Positions 1-6,630 of a DNA stretch of 7,449 bases are shown in pieces. Position numbers and translations under genes: made by a program. The notes under the pieces were generated by a model. That model had not been told where the DNA came from and made no database searches. It worked only from the letters and a program-made list of their open reading frames with translations. The stretch is from an uncultured Oscillospiraceae bacterium (GTDB lineage: Bacteria > Bacillota_A > Clostridia > Oscillospirales > Oscillospiraceae): positions 1-7,449 of the forward strand of contig CAAGIU010000224.1 of NCBI GenBank assembly GCA_900770015.1, written 5' to 3'. Within the stretch, counting starts at the first letter, position 1; each line of letters starts with the position of its first letter.

Positions 1-21
1 AATACAGAAATTGCGAATTTG

Positions 22-49
22 CTTTCTCTCCACTCTTCACTCTCCAATC
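22..49 (-). repeat. Heptamer tandem repeat downstream of dtd
   Basis: On the minus strand positions 49 to 22 read GATTGGA, GAGTGAA, GAGTGGA, GAGAAAG: four consecutive 7-mers of the family also seen at 2795-2857 and 4996-5023. It is inverted relative to the copy above recJ, so the two bracket the operon. Just beyond it (8-22) is an AAATTG...AATTTGC motif resembling the ends of the element at 5076-5260. No terminator hairpin is visible between the dtd stop and the window edge. Confidence 0.7.
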
Positions 50-87
50 TGACGATATGGTATGCAGTGATTTTCGGACTTGGTGCG

Positions 88-552
88 TCAATGCCTGGGG
101 GTGCCCAGGAGCTGGTCGGTGTCCAGGATCAGGGTGACGGGGCCGTCGTTGAGGGACTCCACCTTCATGTCGGCGCCGAAGCGGCCGTGCTGGGGCGGGA
201 AGCCCAGCTCCCGGCAGATGGCCAGGAACTTTTCGTACATGGCATTTCCCAGCTCCGGCCCGGCGGCCTCGGTGAAGCTGGGGCGGCGGCCCTTGCGGCA
301 GTTGCCGTAGAGGGTAAACTGGCTCACCACCAGAACCTCACCGCCGATCTGCTCCAGGCCCAGATTCATTTTGCCGTTTTCGTCTTCAAAAATCCGCAGA
401 CCCAGAGCCTTTTCGGCCAAAGCGCGGCATTCGCGTTCGGTGTCCTCCGGGCCAACGCCCAGCAGGATCAGAAATCCGGGGCCGATCTTGCCCACGGTTT
501 CTCCGTCGATGGTGACGGAGGCATATTTCACACGGGTGAGTACTGCTCGCAT
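88..552 (-). CDS. dtd: D-aminoacyl-tRNA deacylase
   Basis: Cytoplasmic homodimeric enzyme that hydrolyses the ester bond of D-aminoacyl-tRNAs (also Gly-tRNA-Ala), keeping D-amino acids out of translation. The 154-residue product is close to the usual length of about 145-150. Both signature motifs of the family are visible: SQFTL at residues 77-81, and the Gly-cisPro motif in NDGPVT at about 135-140, which enforces chirality. The N-terminus MRAVLTRVKYASVTIDGE is typical. An upstream in-frame ATG at 594 would add 14 residues with no family counterpart. The ATG at 552 is preferred because GAGGG lies 7 nt before it. It is the last visible gene of the recJ-rel-dtd operon, 10 bp after the rel stop, an order shared with B. 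subtilis and many clostridia. Function is inferred from motifs and context, with high certainty. Confidence 0.97.
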   Translation of the reverse strand: MRAVLTRVKYASVTIDGETVGKIGPGFLILLGVGPEDTERECRALAEKALGLRIFEDENGKMNLGLEQIGGEVLVVSQFTLYGNCRKGRRPSFTEAAGPELGNAMYEKFLAICRELGFPPQHGRFGADMKVESLNDGPVTLILDTDQLLGTPRH

Positions 553-559
553 GGTATTT

Positions 560-564
560 CCCTC
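560..564 (-). promoter_or_regulatory. Ribosome binding site of dtd overlapping the rel stop codon
   Basis: GAGGG on the minus strand ends 7 nt before the dtd ATG. Its first two bases are the last two bases of the rel TGA stop. It fixes the dtd start at 552 and suggests that ribosomes finishing rel re-initiate on dtd (translational coupling, inferred). Confidence 0.85.
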
Positions 565-2755
565 AATTCTGTCCTCTCCGGGAGCCGACGACATCCCGGA
601 TGTTCAGGAGCTTTTTGCGGATGGCATCCAGCTCGGCTACGTTTTTGACCTCAAAGCGAACCACAACGCTGCTGCGGCCGCCGGGCAGATCCTTGCCGGA
701 GAGCTCCTTGACCCGAACCCGGGAGGCGGTGAGCACGGTGGCCACGTCCAGCACCAGCCCGTCCCGGGTGATGCAGTCCAGCTCCAGGGTGGTGTCGAAG
801 GGCTGCTCCTCCTGGGAGGCCCAGCGGACGTTGACCCAACGGGCGGCCTGCTTGGGGTCGCTGCGGTTCTGAGCGTTGGGGCAGTCCGCCCGGTGGACGG
901 AGACGCCGAAGCCCTTGGTGATGAAGCCCACGATGGAATCGCCGGGGACGGGGGTGCAGCACTTGGCGAACTTAATCATGCAGGAGTCAATGTCCTCCAC
1001 GATGACGCCGTTGACTGCGTGGCGGTTCTGCTTCACGGCCTCGGAGTCCGGATTCACCCGCAGCAGGGCGGCGGGGGTCTTCTCGGCGGTCTGGGCCTTG
1101 ATGGCCCGGCTGACATCGTCGCGGATGCGGCCCACGGCCTTCACGGCGGTGAGTCCTCCGTAGCCGATGGCGGCGTACATATCGTCCCAGCAGTCAAAGG
1201 CCAGCTTCTTCAGCAGATGGGGCTCCAGCTCGTCATCCGTCAGCGCGGACATGGGCAGACCCACCCGCTTCATTTCGGATTCGAAGGAGGCCTTGCCGTG
1301 GATGATGTTCTCCTCCCGCTTCTCCTTCTTGAACCACTGCTTGATCTTGGTGCGGGCCTGGTTGCTCTGACAGATGTTCAGCCAGTCCCGGCTGGGGCCC
1401 TTGGAGCTCTTGGAGGTGATGACCTCCACAATGTCGCCGTTGGTCAGCTTGGTATCGATGTTGGTGATCCGGTTGTTGACCTTGGCGCCGATCATGGAGT
1501 TGCCGACGCCGGAATGGATGGCGTAGGCAAAGTCGATGGGGGTGGAGCCGGAGGGCAGGGAGACAATGCGGCCCTTGGGGGTGAACACGAAGACCTCATC
1601 GTCAAACATGTCGATTTTCAGGGACTGGACGTATTCCTCGGCGTCGGCATCCTGCTGGCTCTCCAGCAGACGGCGCACCCATTCAAAGTCCTTTTCGCTG
1701 CCGGAGCCGGTGCCCTGCTTGTATTTCCAGTGGGCGGCGATGCCGTATTCGGCGGTTTCGTGCATGTCCCAGGTGCGGATCTGTACCTCGAAGGGGATGC
1801 CCTCGGAGCCGATGACGGTGGTGTGCAGGGACTGGTACATGTTGGGCTTGGGGGTGGAGATATAGTCCTTGAACCGGCCGGGCACCAGATTGAACAGGTC
1901 GTGGATGTGACCCAGCACGTTATAGCAGTCGGGGATGGAATTGACGATGACCCGGAAGGCGTAGATGTCGTAGAGCTGATCCATGGTCTTGTCCTGGGCC
2001 ACCATCTTGCGGTAGATGGAGTAGACGTGCTTGATCCGGCCGTAGGTGGTGTTCTGGATGCCCATGGCGTTGAGCCGGTCGGTGATTTTGAACTGGATGG
2101 ACTTCATGAAGGCCTCATCCTGCTGCTGGTGGGCCACCAGGTAGGAGGTGATCTCCTCGTATTCCTTGGGGGCCAGATACCGCAGGGAGGTGTCCTCCAG
2201 CTCCCATTTCACCTTCTGCATACCAAGGCGGTGGGCCAGGGGCGCGTAGACGTCCATGGTCTCCTTGCACTTGATGATCTGCTTGGCGGGGGACTGGTAC
2301 TGCATGGTGCGCATATTGTGGAGCCGGTCGGCGATTTTGATGAGCACCACCCGGATGTCCTTGCTCATGGCCATGAACATCTTGCGCAGGTTCTCCATCT
2401 GGGCCTCCTCGGTGGAGGAGAAGTTGGCCCGGGTCAGCTTGGTGACGCCCTCCACCAGCTCGGCAACGGTGGAGCCGAAGAGCTTTTCGATCTCCTCGTG
2501 GGAGGCGTCGGTGTCTTCGATGCAGTCGTGGAGCAGGGCGCCCAGGATGGCGTCCATATCCAGCCCCATTTCCACCACGATCTCGGCCACGGCCAGGGGG
2601 TGGATGATGTAGGGGGAGCCGTCCTTGCGCTTCTGCTGGCGGTGCTTGTCGTCGGCATAGTGGACGGCTTTATCGATGAGGTCCATGTTGGCGGTGGGCA
2701 TTCTGCGGGCAATGGCGGCACACATGGAGTCATAGTGTTCTTCAAAGGTTTCCAT
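563..2755 (-). CDS. rel: Bifunctional (p)ppGpp synthetase/hydrolase (RelA/SpoT family)
   Basis: Makes (p)ppGpp from ATP and GDP/GTP on starved ribosomes and hydrolyses it, setting the stringent response. At 730 residues it matches the length of Firmicutes Rel. Domains in order: HD hydrolase about 25-200, with H52, HDCIED at 76-81 and ADRLHN at 142-147; synthetase about 236-350, with RIKHVYSIYRKM, YDIYAFRVIV at 262-271, YQSLHTTVIG at 307-316 and EVQIRTWDMH at 323-332; TGS about 386-448; helical region; zinc-finger-like segment with CCTPVPGD at 599-606 and HRADC at 621-625; C-terminal ACT about 650-725. RFKD at 294-297 is the RxKD motif of bifunctional Rel rather than the ExDD of synthetase-only RelA. 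Both catalytic halves look intact. The ATG at 2755 has only a weak, distant purine stretch (AAAGAGAG). It lies 114 bp after recJ and 10 bp before dtd. The apt gene common between recJ and rel is absent. Confidence 0.97.
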   Translation of the reverse strand: METFEEHYDSMCAAIARRMPTANMDLIDKAVHYADDKHRQQKRKDGSPYIIHPLAVAEIVVEMGLDMDAILGALLHDCIEDTDASHEEIEKLFGSTVAELVEGVTKLTRANFSSTEEAQMENLRKMFMAMSKDIRVVLIKIADRLHNMRTMQYQSPAKQIIKCKETMDVYAPLAHRLGMQKVKWELEDTSLRYLAPKEYEEITSYLVAHQQQDEAFMKSIQFKITDRLNAMGIQNTTYGRIKHVYSIYRKMVAQDKTMDQLYDIYAFRVIVNSIPDCYNVLGHIHDLFNLVPGRFKDYISTPKPNMYQSLHTTVIGSEGIPFEVQIRTWDMHETAEYGIAAHWKYKQGTGSGSEKDFEWVRRLLESQQDADAEEYVQSLKIDMFDDEVFVFTPKGRIVSLPSGSTPIDFAYAIHSGVGNSMIGAKVNNRITNIDTKLTNGDIVEVITSKSSKGPSRDWLNICQSNQARTKIKQWFKKEKREENIIHGKASFESEMKRVGLPMSALTDDELEPHLLKKLAFDCWDDMYAAIGYGGLTAVKAVGRIRDDVSRAIKAQTAEKTPAALLRVNPDSEAVKQNRHAVNGVIVEDIDSCMIKFAKCCTPVPGDSIVGFITKGFGVSVHRADCPNAQNRSDPKQAARWVNVRWASQEEQPFDTTLELDCITRDGLVLDVATVLTASRVRVKELSGKDLPGGRSSVVVRFEVKNVAELDAIRKKLLNIRDVVGSRRGQN

Positions 2756-2794
2756 AGATATTTCAACTCTCTTTCGGCTTGGGAGGGGCTTTCA

Positions 2795-2859
2795 GATTGG
2801 AGATTGGAGAGTGAAGATGGGGAAAAATCTCCACGCTTAACGCTTCAATCTTCACTCTC
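2795..2859. repeat. Head-to-head heptamer arrays in the recJ-rel gap, forming a 12-bp inverted repeat
   Basis: On the plus strand 2795-2822 reads as consecutive 7-mers GATTGGA, GATTGGA, GAGTGAA, GATGGGG. On the minus strand 2857-2830 reads GAGTGAA, GATTGAA, GCGTTAA, GCGTGGA. The two arrays face each other, so 2807-2818 and 2848-2859 are perfect 12-bp inverted arms separated by 29 nt. In the recJ-rel transcript they could pair as a stem. There is no T-tract, so it is not a standard terminator. The same 7-mers occur at 22-49 and 4996-5023. Confidence 0.75.
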
Positions 2860-2868
2860 ATGCGTTAT

Positions 2869-2897
2869 ATTATGGTTGCTGAATCCGGCTTTGCAGA
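2869..2897 (-). promoter_or_regulatory. Possible internal promoter for rel
   Basis: On the minus strand a CATAAT hexamer (2869-2874, 5 of 6 to TATAAT) lies over the recJ stop codon. A TCTGCA (2892-2897, 3 of 6 to TTGACA) is placed 17 bp upstream. If used, it would put the 12-bp inverted repeat into the rel leader. The -35 is poor, so this is tentative. Confidence 0.25.
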
Positions 2898-4933
2898 AGC
2901 TGCAGTGTGGCGCTCTGGTTCAGGTCGGCCTTCTGGGGGCCGGGGGTCAGGCGGATGGAGAGGTATTTGTGCATTCTCTGCTGCTGCAGCAGACCCACAT
3001 CCCGGAAGATATCCAGGCAGGTCATCAGCTGCTCCAGCTCCAGTGGCTGCCCGGACCAGCGGACGATTTTGCGGCACAGGCTCACCGGGGCTTCCCGGAT
3101 GGTGTCCCCGGGAACGGAGGCCAGATACCGCCAGACGGTGGCCAGCATGCTGCGGTCGGGGGCCAGGGCTCTGGCATCCTCGGCGGTGAGGCTGCCGTTC
3201 TGCAGCGCCCGGTAGTGGCAGGTTTCGGTGCCGCAGGGGGCCGAGCAGCTGGGACGGATGTCCACCACGTTGAGCTGGACGGAGCGGTCGCCCTGGTAGC
3301 TGTTCACCTGGGGGAGAAAGGCCACATCCACCGTCTCTCCCTGACGGACGGAGACAGCTTCGGTGTTTACGGAGAAGTAGATGGCATGGAAGGTCTGATG
3401 ATCCTTTTTCAGCCGCAGACGCATGTGCTTGCCGCCGCCCACCATGGTGACCCGGTCAACGGTGAGTCCCTGGAGCATCAGCACGGGCTTGGGGCAGCCG
3501 CTGCCGCAGGGCTCCAGAATTTCCAGGGCGTCGAACTGCTCCAGGGTCATCAGCTCCGGGGATGCGGTGCAGTCGATGTCCAGGGTGGTGCGCAGTGTCT
3601 CCCCGGCAAAATAGTCCGCAGCGAGGGAGCAGACCTGACGGCGGAATTCGGGGATGTTGTCCCTCGAGATGGTAAAGCCCGCCGCCAGCTCATGGCCGCC
3701 GTAGCTTTCCAGAAGATCCGACAGGGCGGTCAGGGAGGCGAAAAGGTTGAAGCCGCCGTGGCTGCGGGAGCTGGCTTTGCCGTGCTCGCCATCCAGACAG
3801 ATCAGGAAGGCGGGGCAGGCGTATTCCTCCGCGATGCGGCTGGCCACGATGCCCACCACACCCTGGTGCCAGCCCTCGTCCGCCAGCACGATGGCCTCCG
3901 GCGCCTTGCCCTCGGGGAGCATGGCCACGGCCTGCCGGTAGATTTCCGACTCCACCTGCTGCCGCTGCCGGTTCAGATCGCACAGGGCCTTGGCAACGGC
4001 GGCGGCCCGGGCTTCGTCGAAGGTCAGGAAGAGATCCAGCGCCAGGTCGATCTGGCCCATTCTGCCTGCGGCATTGATCCGCGGGGCCAGCATGAAGCCG
4101 ATGGAGGAGGCGTTGAGGCCGGCGGGGTCGCAGTTGCACTCCTTCATCAGCGCCTTCAGGCCGGGACGGGTGGTGCGGCGCAGGGACTGCAGTCCCCGGG
4201 AGACAAAGACCCGGTTTTCCCCCACCAGCGGGATCACATCGGCCACGGTGCCCAGACACACCATGTCCGCGTATTCTTCCAGCACGGCCTCGGTGTCGCC
4301 GCTGAGGGCGCAGGCCAGCTTGAAGGCCAGCGCCACGCCGGAGAGGCTTTTGTGGGGATATGTATCCCCGGGACGGTGGGGGTCCACGATGGCCAGCGCC
4401 AGGGGCAGCTTGTCCTTGCACTCGTGGTGGTCGGTGATGACCAGGTCAATGCCCAGCTGCCGGCACAGCTTCGCCTCGGCCACGGCGGTGATGCCGCAGT
4501 CCACGGTGACGATGAGGGTGACGCCCTTTTTGTGCAGATAGTCGATGGCAATGGGGTTCAGGCCGTAGCCCTCCTCCAGCCTGCCGGGGATATAGCTGAT
4601 GACGTCGCCGCCGTGGCTGCGCAGAAAGTCCGTCAGCAGGCAGGTGGCGGTGATGCCGTCCACGTCATAGTCGCCGAAAACGGCGATTTTTTCCCGGCAG
4701 TGGATGCCCATGGCCACCCGCCCGGCGGCCACATCCATGTCTGTCAGCAAAAAGGGAGAGGGCAGCTCGCAGTTGCAGTCAAGATATTTGTGGGCCGCTT
4801 CGGAGCCCGTGATCCCCCGGGCTGCCAGAATTTTCGACACCAGCTCGGGATAGCCTCCGCGCTTCAGATTTTCTACGCTCGTCTCATCCGGTTCCGCAAT
4901 CTTCCAAATTCCATATTTCACAGCAATACACAT
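2870..4933 (-). CDS. recJ: Single-stranded-DNA-specific exonuclease RecJ
   Basis: 5'-3' exonuclease on single-stranded DNA in RecF-type recombination, base-excision and mismatch repair; Mg/Mn-dependent DHH phosphoesterase. Of 687 residues, the DHH domain carries motif I GDYDVDG (87-93), DCGI (145-148), TDHHE (167-171) and DPHRPGD (184-190). DHHA1 follows at about 345-425, with EGWHQGVVGIVASRI and GGHELAAGF (412-420). An OB-fold-like region at about 450-560 begins with EPCGSGCPKP at 474-483, in place of the more usual EPFGxGNPxP. A C-terminal extension of about 125 residues resembles the longer Firmicutes RecJ. All metal-binding motifs look intact. The start is uncertain. The ATG at 4933 leaves a leader of only about 14 nt from the predicted transcription start. 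An in-frame GTG at 4921 (codon 5, followed by KYGIWKIAEP) has a GGATG about 9 nt upstream and may be the true start. It is the first gene of the recJ-rel-dtd operon. Confidence 0.96.
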   Translation of the reverse strand: MCIAVKYGIWKIAEPDETSVENLKRGGYPELVSKILAARGITGSEAAHKYLDCNCELPSPFLLTDMDVAAGRVAMGIHCREKIAVFGDYDVDGITATCLLTDFLRSHGGDVISYIPGRLEEGYGLNPIAIDYLHKKGVTLIVTVDCGITAVAEAKLCRQLGIDLVITDHHECKDKLPLALAIVDPHRPGDTYPHKSLSGVALAFKLACALSGDTEAVLEEYADMVCLGTVADVIPLVGENRVFVSRGLQSLRRTTRPGLKALMKECNCDPAGLNASSIGFMLAPRINAAGRMGQIDLALDLFLTFDEARAAAVAKALCDLNRQRQQVESEIYRQAVAMLPEGKAPEAIVLADEGWHQGVVGIVASRIAEEYACPAFLICLDGEHGKASSRSHGGFNLFASLTALSDLLESYGGHELAAGFTISRDNIPEFRRQVCSLAADYFAGETLRTTLDIDCTASPELMTLEQFDALEILEPCGSGCPKPVLMLQGLTVDRVTMVGGGKHMRLRLKKDHQTFHAIYFSVNTEAVSVRQGETVDVAFLPQVNSYQGDRSVQLNVVDIRPSCSAPCGTETCHYRALQNGSLTAEDARALAPDRSMLATVWRYLASVPGDTIREAPVSLCRKIVRWSGQPLELEQLMTCLDIFRDVGLLQQQRMHKYLSIRLTPGPQKADLNQSATLQLLQSRIQQP

Positions 4934-4954
4934 CCAAATTTAGCTTTTCTCTAT

Positions 4955-4983
4955 ATTATATCAAATTTGAAGGGGAAGCACAA
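4955..4983 (-). promoter_or_regulatory. Sigma-A-type promoter of the recJ-rel-dtd operon
   Basis: On the minus strand the -10 is a perfect TATAAT (4955-4960) and the -35 is TTGTGC (4978-4983), separated by exactly 17 bp. The -35 matches only TTG of TTGACA. Transcription would start near 4948, giving a very short recJ leader. It is the only good promoter I see facing the operon. Confidence 0.7.
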
Positions 4984-4995
4984 TAGGGAAAAATA

Positions 4996-5023
4996 GATTG
5001 GAGAGTGGAGAGTGAAGAGTGAA
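4996..5023 (+). repeat. Heptamer tandem repeat upstream of recJ
   Basis: Four consecutive 7-mers on the plus strand: GATTGGA, GAGTGGA, GAGTGAA, GAGTGAA, followed by GATGGGG (5024-5030). The trailing GATGGGG is also found after the array at 2795-2815, so the unit order is conserved and not a chance purine run. Confidence 0.75.
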
Positions 5024-5075
5024 GATGGGGGACAAGCCTTTTACAGATGGAATTCTCGACCGGATGCAGCTGCTT

Positions 5076-5260
5076 GCAAAATTGTAATTTGGCGATTGAA
5101 AAAACGTACCGCCGTAGGGGGCGATGCCCACATCGCCCCGCGGTAAAATGTTCCGATTACCAAACATTTTCGGCGAATTCGAACCATGTGCAATGGGCCG
5201 ATGTGGGCATCGGCCCCTACGGGATTGTGCATATTTGTGCTCGCAAAATTACAATTTGCT
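5076..5260. repeat. Inverted pair of GTAG-hairpins (REP/BIME-like element)
   Basis: The left unit has GTAG (5114-5117) directly followed by a perfect 9-bp stem, GGGGCGATG (5118-5126) with CATCGCCCC (5131-5139) and loop CCCA. The right unit is its mirror: stem GGGCCGATG (5195-5203) with CATCGGCCC (5208-5216) and loop TGGG, then CTAC (5217-5220), which is GTAG on the minus strand. Outer ends carry related AT palindromes, AAATTGTAATTT near 5080-5090 and AAATTACAATTT at 5246-5257. Between the hairpins are a weak AAAATG/CATTTT stem (5145-5150 with 5165-5170) and AATTCGAACCAT (5176-5187), which recurs at 6799-6810. A GTAG at the foot of a GC hairpin is the known signature of REP sequences processed by RAYT (TnpA-REP) transposases. 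No transposase is in the window, so a non-autonomous element is inferred. Confidence 0.7.
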
Positions 5261-5287
5261 GAGTTAAGCTGATAAGCACAATTTTTT

Positions 5288-5313
5288 TATCCGAAACATC
5301 GGCATTTCGGATA
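5288..5313. promoter_or_regulatory. 9-bp dyad upstream of the transporter gene (possible operator)
   Basis: TATCCGAAA (5288-5296) and TTTCGGATA (5305-5313) are perfect inverted arms with an 8-nt spacer, ending 38 bp before the transporter GTG. The seven T residues lie before the stem on the plus strand, so it is not a plus-strand terminator. A binding site for a TetR- or MarR-type regulator, or a leader hairpin, would fit an efflux gene. No regulator is encoded nearby. Confidence 0.45.
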
Positions 5314-5340
5314 TGACTGAATGATTTCATAAAGGGGAAG

Positions 5341-5345
5341 GGAGG
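5341..5345 (+). promoter_or_regulatory. Ribosome binding site setting the GTG start of the transporter
   Basis: GGAGG within AGGGAGGATT lies 6 nt before the GTG at 5352. It is a strong match to the anti-Shine-Dalgarno sequence and supports this GTG over later in-frame ATGs such as codon 13. Confidence 0.85.
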
Positions 5346-5351
5346 ATTCCC

Positions 5352-6566
5352 GTGAATAAGAAACTCTGGAACAAAGACTACATCCTGATGCTTCAGGGCA
5401 ACGCAGTCAGTACCCTGGGGGATATTCTGTACAGCGTGGCAATAGGCTATTGGGTCTATGCACAGACCGGCTCCAGCACCCTGATGGGGGTGATGTCCTC
5501 CATTTCCATGTTTATGACCATGTTTGTCATGCCCTTCAGCGGCTCCATCATTGACAAATGCAACCGCAAGGCAGTCATTGTGGGCATGGATACGGCCCGG
5601 GGCGTCATCATGCTGGTGGTGGGCGGTCTGGCATTCGCGGATAAACTCAGCGTGCCCATGGTGCTGACTGCCGCATTTCTGGCCTCGGCCTGCTCTGTGT
5701 TTTTTGGTCCTGCGGTTTCCACCCTGATGATCGACATCATCCCCCATGATGATATGGTCCGGGGCCAGTCGGTGCATTCCGGTGTGAATACTTTCCTGAA
5801 TCTGGTGGGCAAGGCTGTCAGCGGTGCCCTGGTGGCGTTCCTGGGAGTGCCACTGATTATCCTCCTTAACGGCGTATCCTATCTGTTCTCCGCGTTCACG
5901 GAGCTGTTCATTGCGGTGCCGAGGACAAAGCAGCAGGGTCAGAGTGTGACAGTCAAAAGTGTTTTCATGGACTTCTCCGTGGCTGTCCGGGAAATTGTGA
6001 AAGACCGTTTTCTGGGGCTGTTCATCCCATGCGCCCTAATCATCAATCTTTTGGGCTCCGGCGCCATGTCCATGATGCTGCCGTTTGTGCTGGAAAAGGG
6101 ATTTGGCGTGGATATGTACGGCTACCTCATGTCTGTGGAAACAGCAGCGTCGCTGATTTGTGTCTGCCTGCTGGGGATTATCAAATTGAAGCCGCGGCAG
6201 CGCTATGTCTGCCTTTGCGCAGGATTCCTGTCCTCCAGTGTTATTTACATCGGTGCCTTTCTCACCGGAAGCTATGGCACGCTGTGTGTTCTGATGTTCC
6301 TGGGCGGCTTTGCAAACACTCTGGGAAACAGCATTTTCAACGCCTCTCTGATGCTGGCCCTGCCGGAGGAAAACCGGGGCGGCATTCTGGGCCTTGTGGG
6401 CGCGGCGACTTCCGGAGGCTGTGCCCTGTCTGCTGTGATCTATGGTGCGCTGTGCGATCTTTTCCCGGTTTACCTGGTGTTTATTGCAGGCTTTGCCCTG
6501 TCCGCCGTGCCCACGGTGTATCTGTGTGTCCACCGGAATATGCGTGAATTCATTATGACACATTGA
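5352..6566 (+). CDS. MFS transporter, drug-efflux type (DHA3/MefA-like)
   Basis: Predicted proton-driven efflux permease of the cytoplasmic membrane, 404 residues, the usual size for a 12-segment MFS carrier. Hydrophobic stretches fall at about 11-36, 44-65, 74-95, 100-126, 143-166, 167-188, 219-245, 255-277, 283-303, 307-330, 344-368 and 371-393, with a polar central loop at 190-218. The MFS motif A between segments 2 and 3 is seen as GSIIDKCNRK (64-73). The opening WNKDYILMLQGNAVSTLGD, and the pattern around FFGPAVSTLMIDIIP (117-131), resemble MefA-like macrolide efflux proteins, but the substrate cannot be told. The start is a GTG with a strong ribosome binding site. The gene stands alone, divergent from recJ. 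Third codon positions look less G+C-rich than in recJ and rel, and related repeats lie on both sides, so acquisition is possible but unproven. Confidence 0.9.
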   Translation: MNKKLWNKDYILMLQGNAVSTLGDILYSVAIGYWVYAQTGSSTLMGVMSSISMFMTMFVMPFSGSIIDKCNRKAVIVGMDTARGVIMLVVGGLAFADKLSVPMVLTAAFLASACSVFFGPAVSTLMIDIIPHDDMVRGQSVHSGVNTFLNLVGKAVSGALVAFLGVPLIILLNGVSYLFSAFTELFIAVPRTKQQGQSVTVKSVFMDFSVAVREIVKDRFLGLFIPCALIINLLGSGAMSMMLPFVLEKGFGVDMYGYLMSVETAASLICVCLLGIIKLKPRQRYVCLCAGFLSSSVIYIGAFLTGSYGTLCVLMFLGGFANTLGNSIFNASLMLALPEENRGGILGLVGAATSGGCALSAVIYGALCDLFPVYLVFIAGFALSAVPTVYLCVHRNMREFIMTH

Positions 6567-6630
6567 TTTTAGGGTACAGCAGGGGAAAAATGGCACAATT
6601 TGTCTGGCAGAATCATTTTAATTACAGGCA

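Larger units (their letters stand above)
4934..5351. other. Divergent recJ / transporter intergenic region (418 bp)
   Basis: No gene is supported here. From left to right it holds the recJ promoter, a heptamer array, about 45 bp with nothing recognisable (5031-5075), the inverted pair of GTAG hairpins, a 9-bp dyad, and the transporter ribosome binding site. Short reading frames in it run through the hairpins and have no plausible ribosome binding sites. Confidence 0.7.

Noticed and set aside
2795..2857. Short regularly spaced repeats considered as CRISPR
   Set aside because: Units are 7 bp, contiguous and without unique spacers, and no cas gene is present.
563..4933. A novel defence or signalling system built on Rel plus RecJ
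   Set aside because: Both proteins have the full standard housekeeping architecture and the conserved Firmicutes gene order, with no fused toxin, no missing regulatory domain and no defence neighbours.
371..4996. Open frame of 1541 codons on the plus strand covering most of the operon
   Set aside because: It lies antisense to recJ, rel and part of dtd, all of which have complete domain motifs. Its translation is low-complexity (G, H, V, L, D rich) with no domain or plausible ribosome binding site. It is the stop-poor complement of G+C-biased codons.
5282..5313. T-run next to a hairpin, as in a Rho-independent terminator
   Set aside because: The seven T residues precede the stem on the plus strand and become A residues after it on the minus strand, so neither direction has the stem-then-T order needed.
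6036..6596. 186-codon minus-strand frame opposite the transporter (and a similar one at 5217-5777)
   Set aside because: Both are complements of a clear 12-segment MFS gene. Their peptides are rich in H, Q and N, as expected for antisense of hydrophobic codons.
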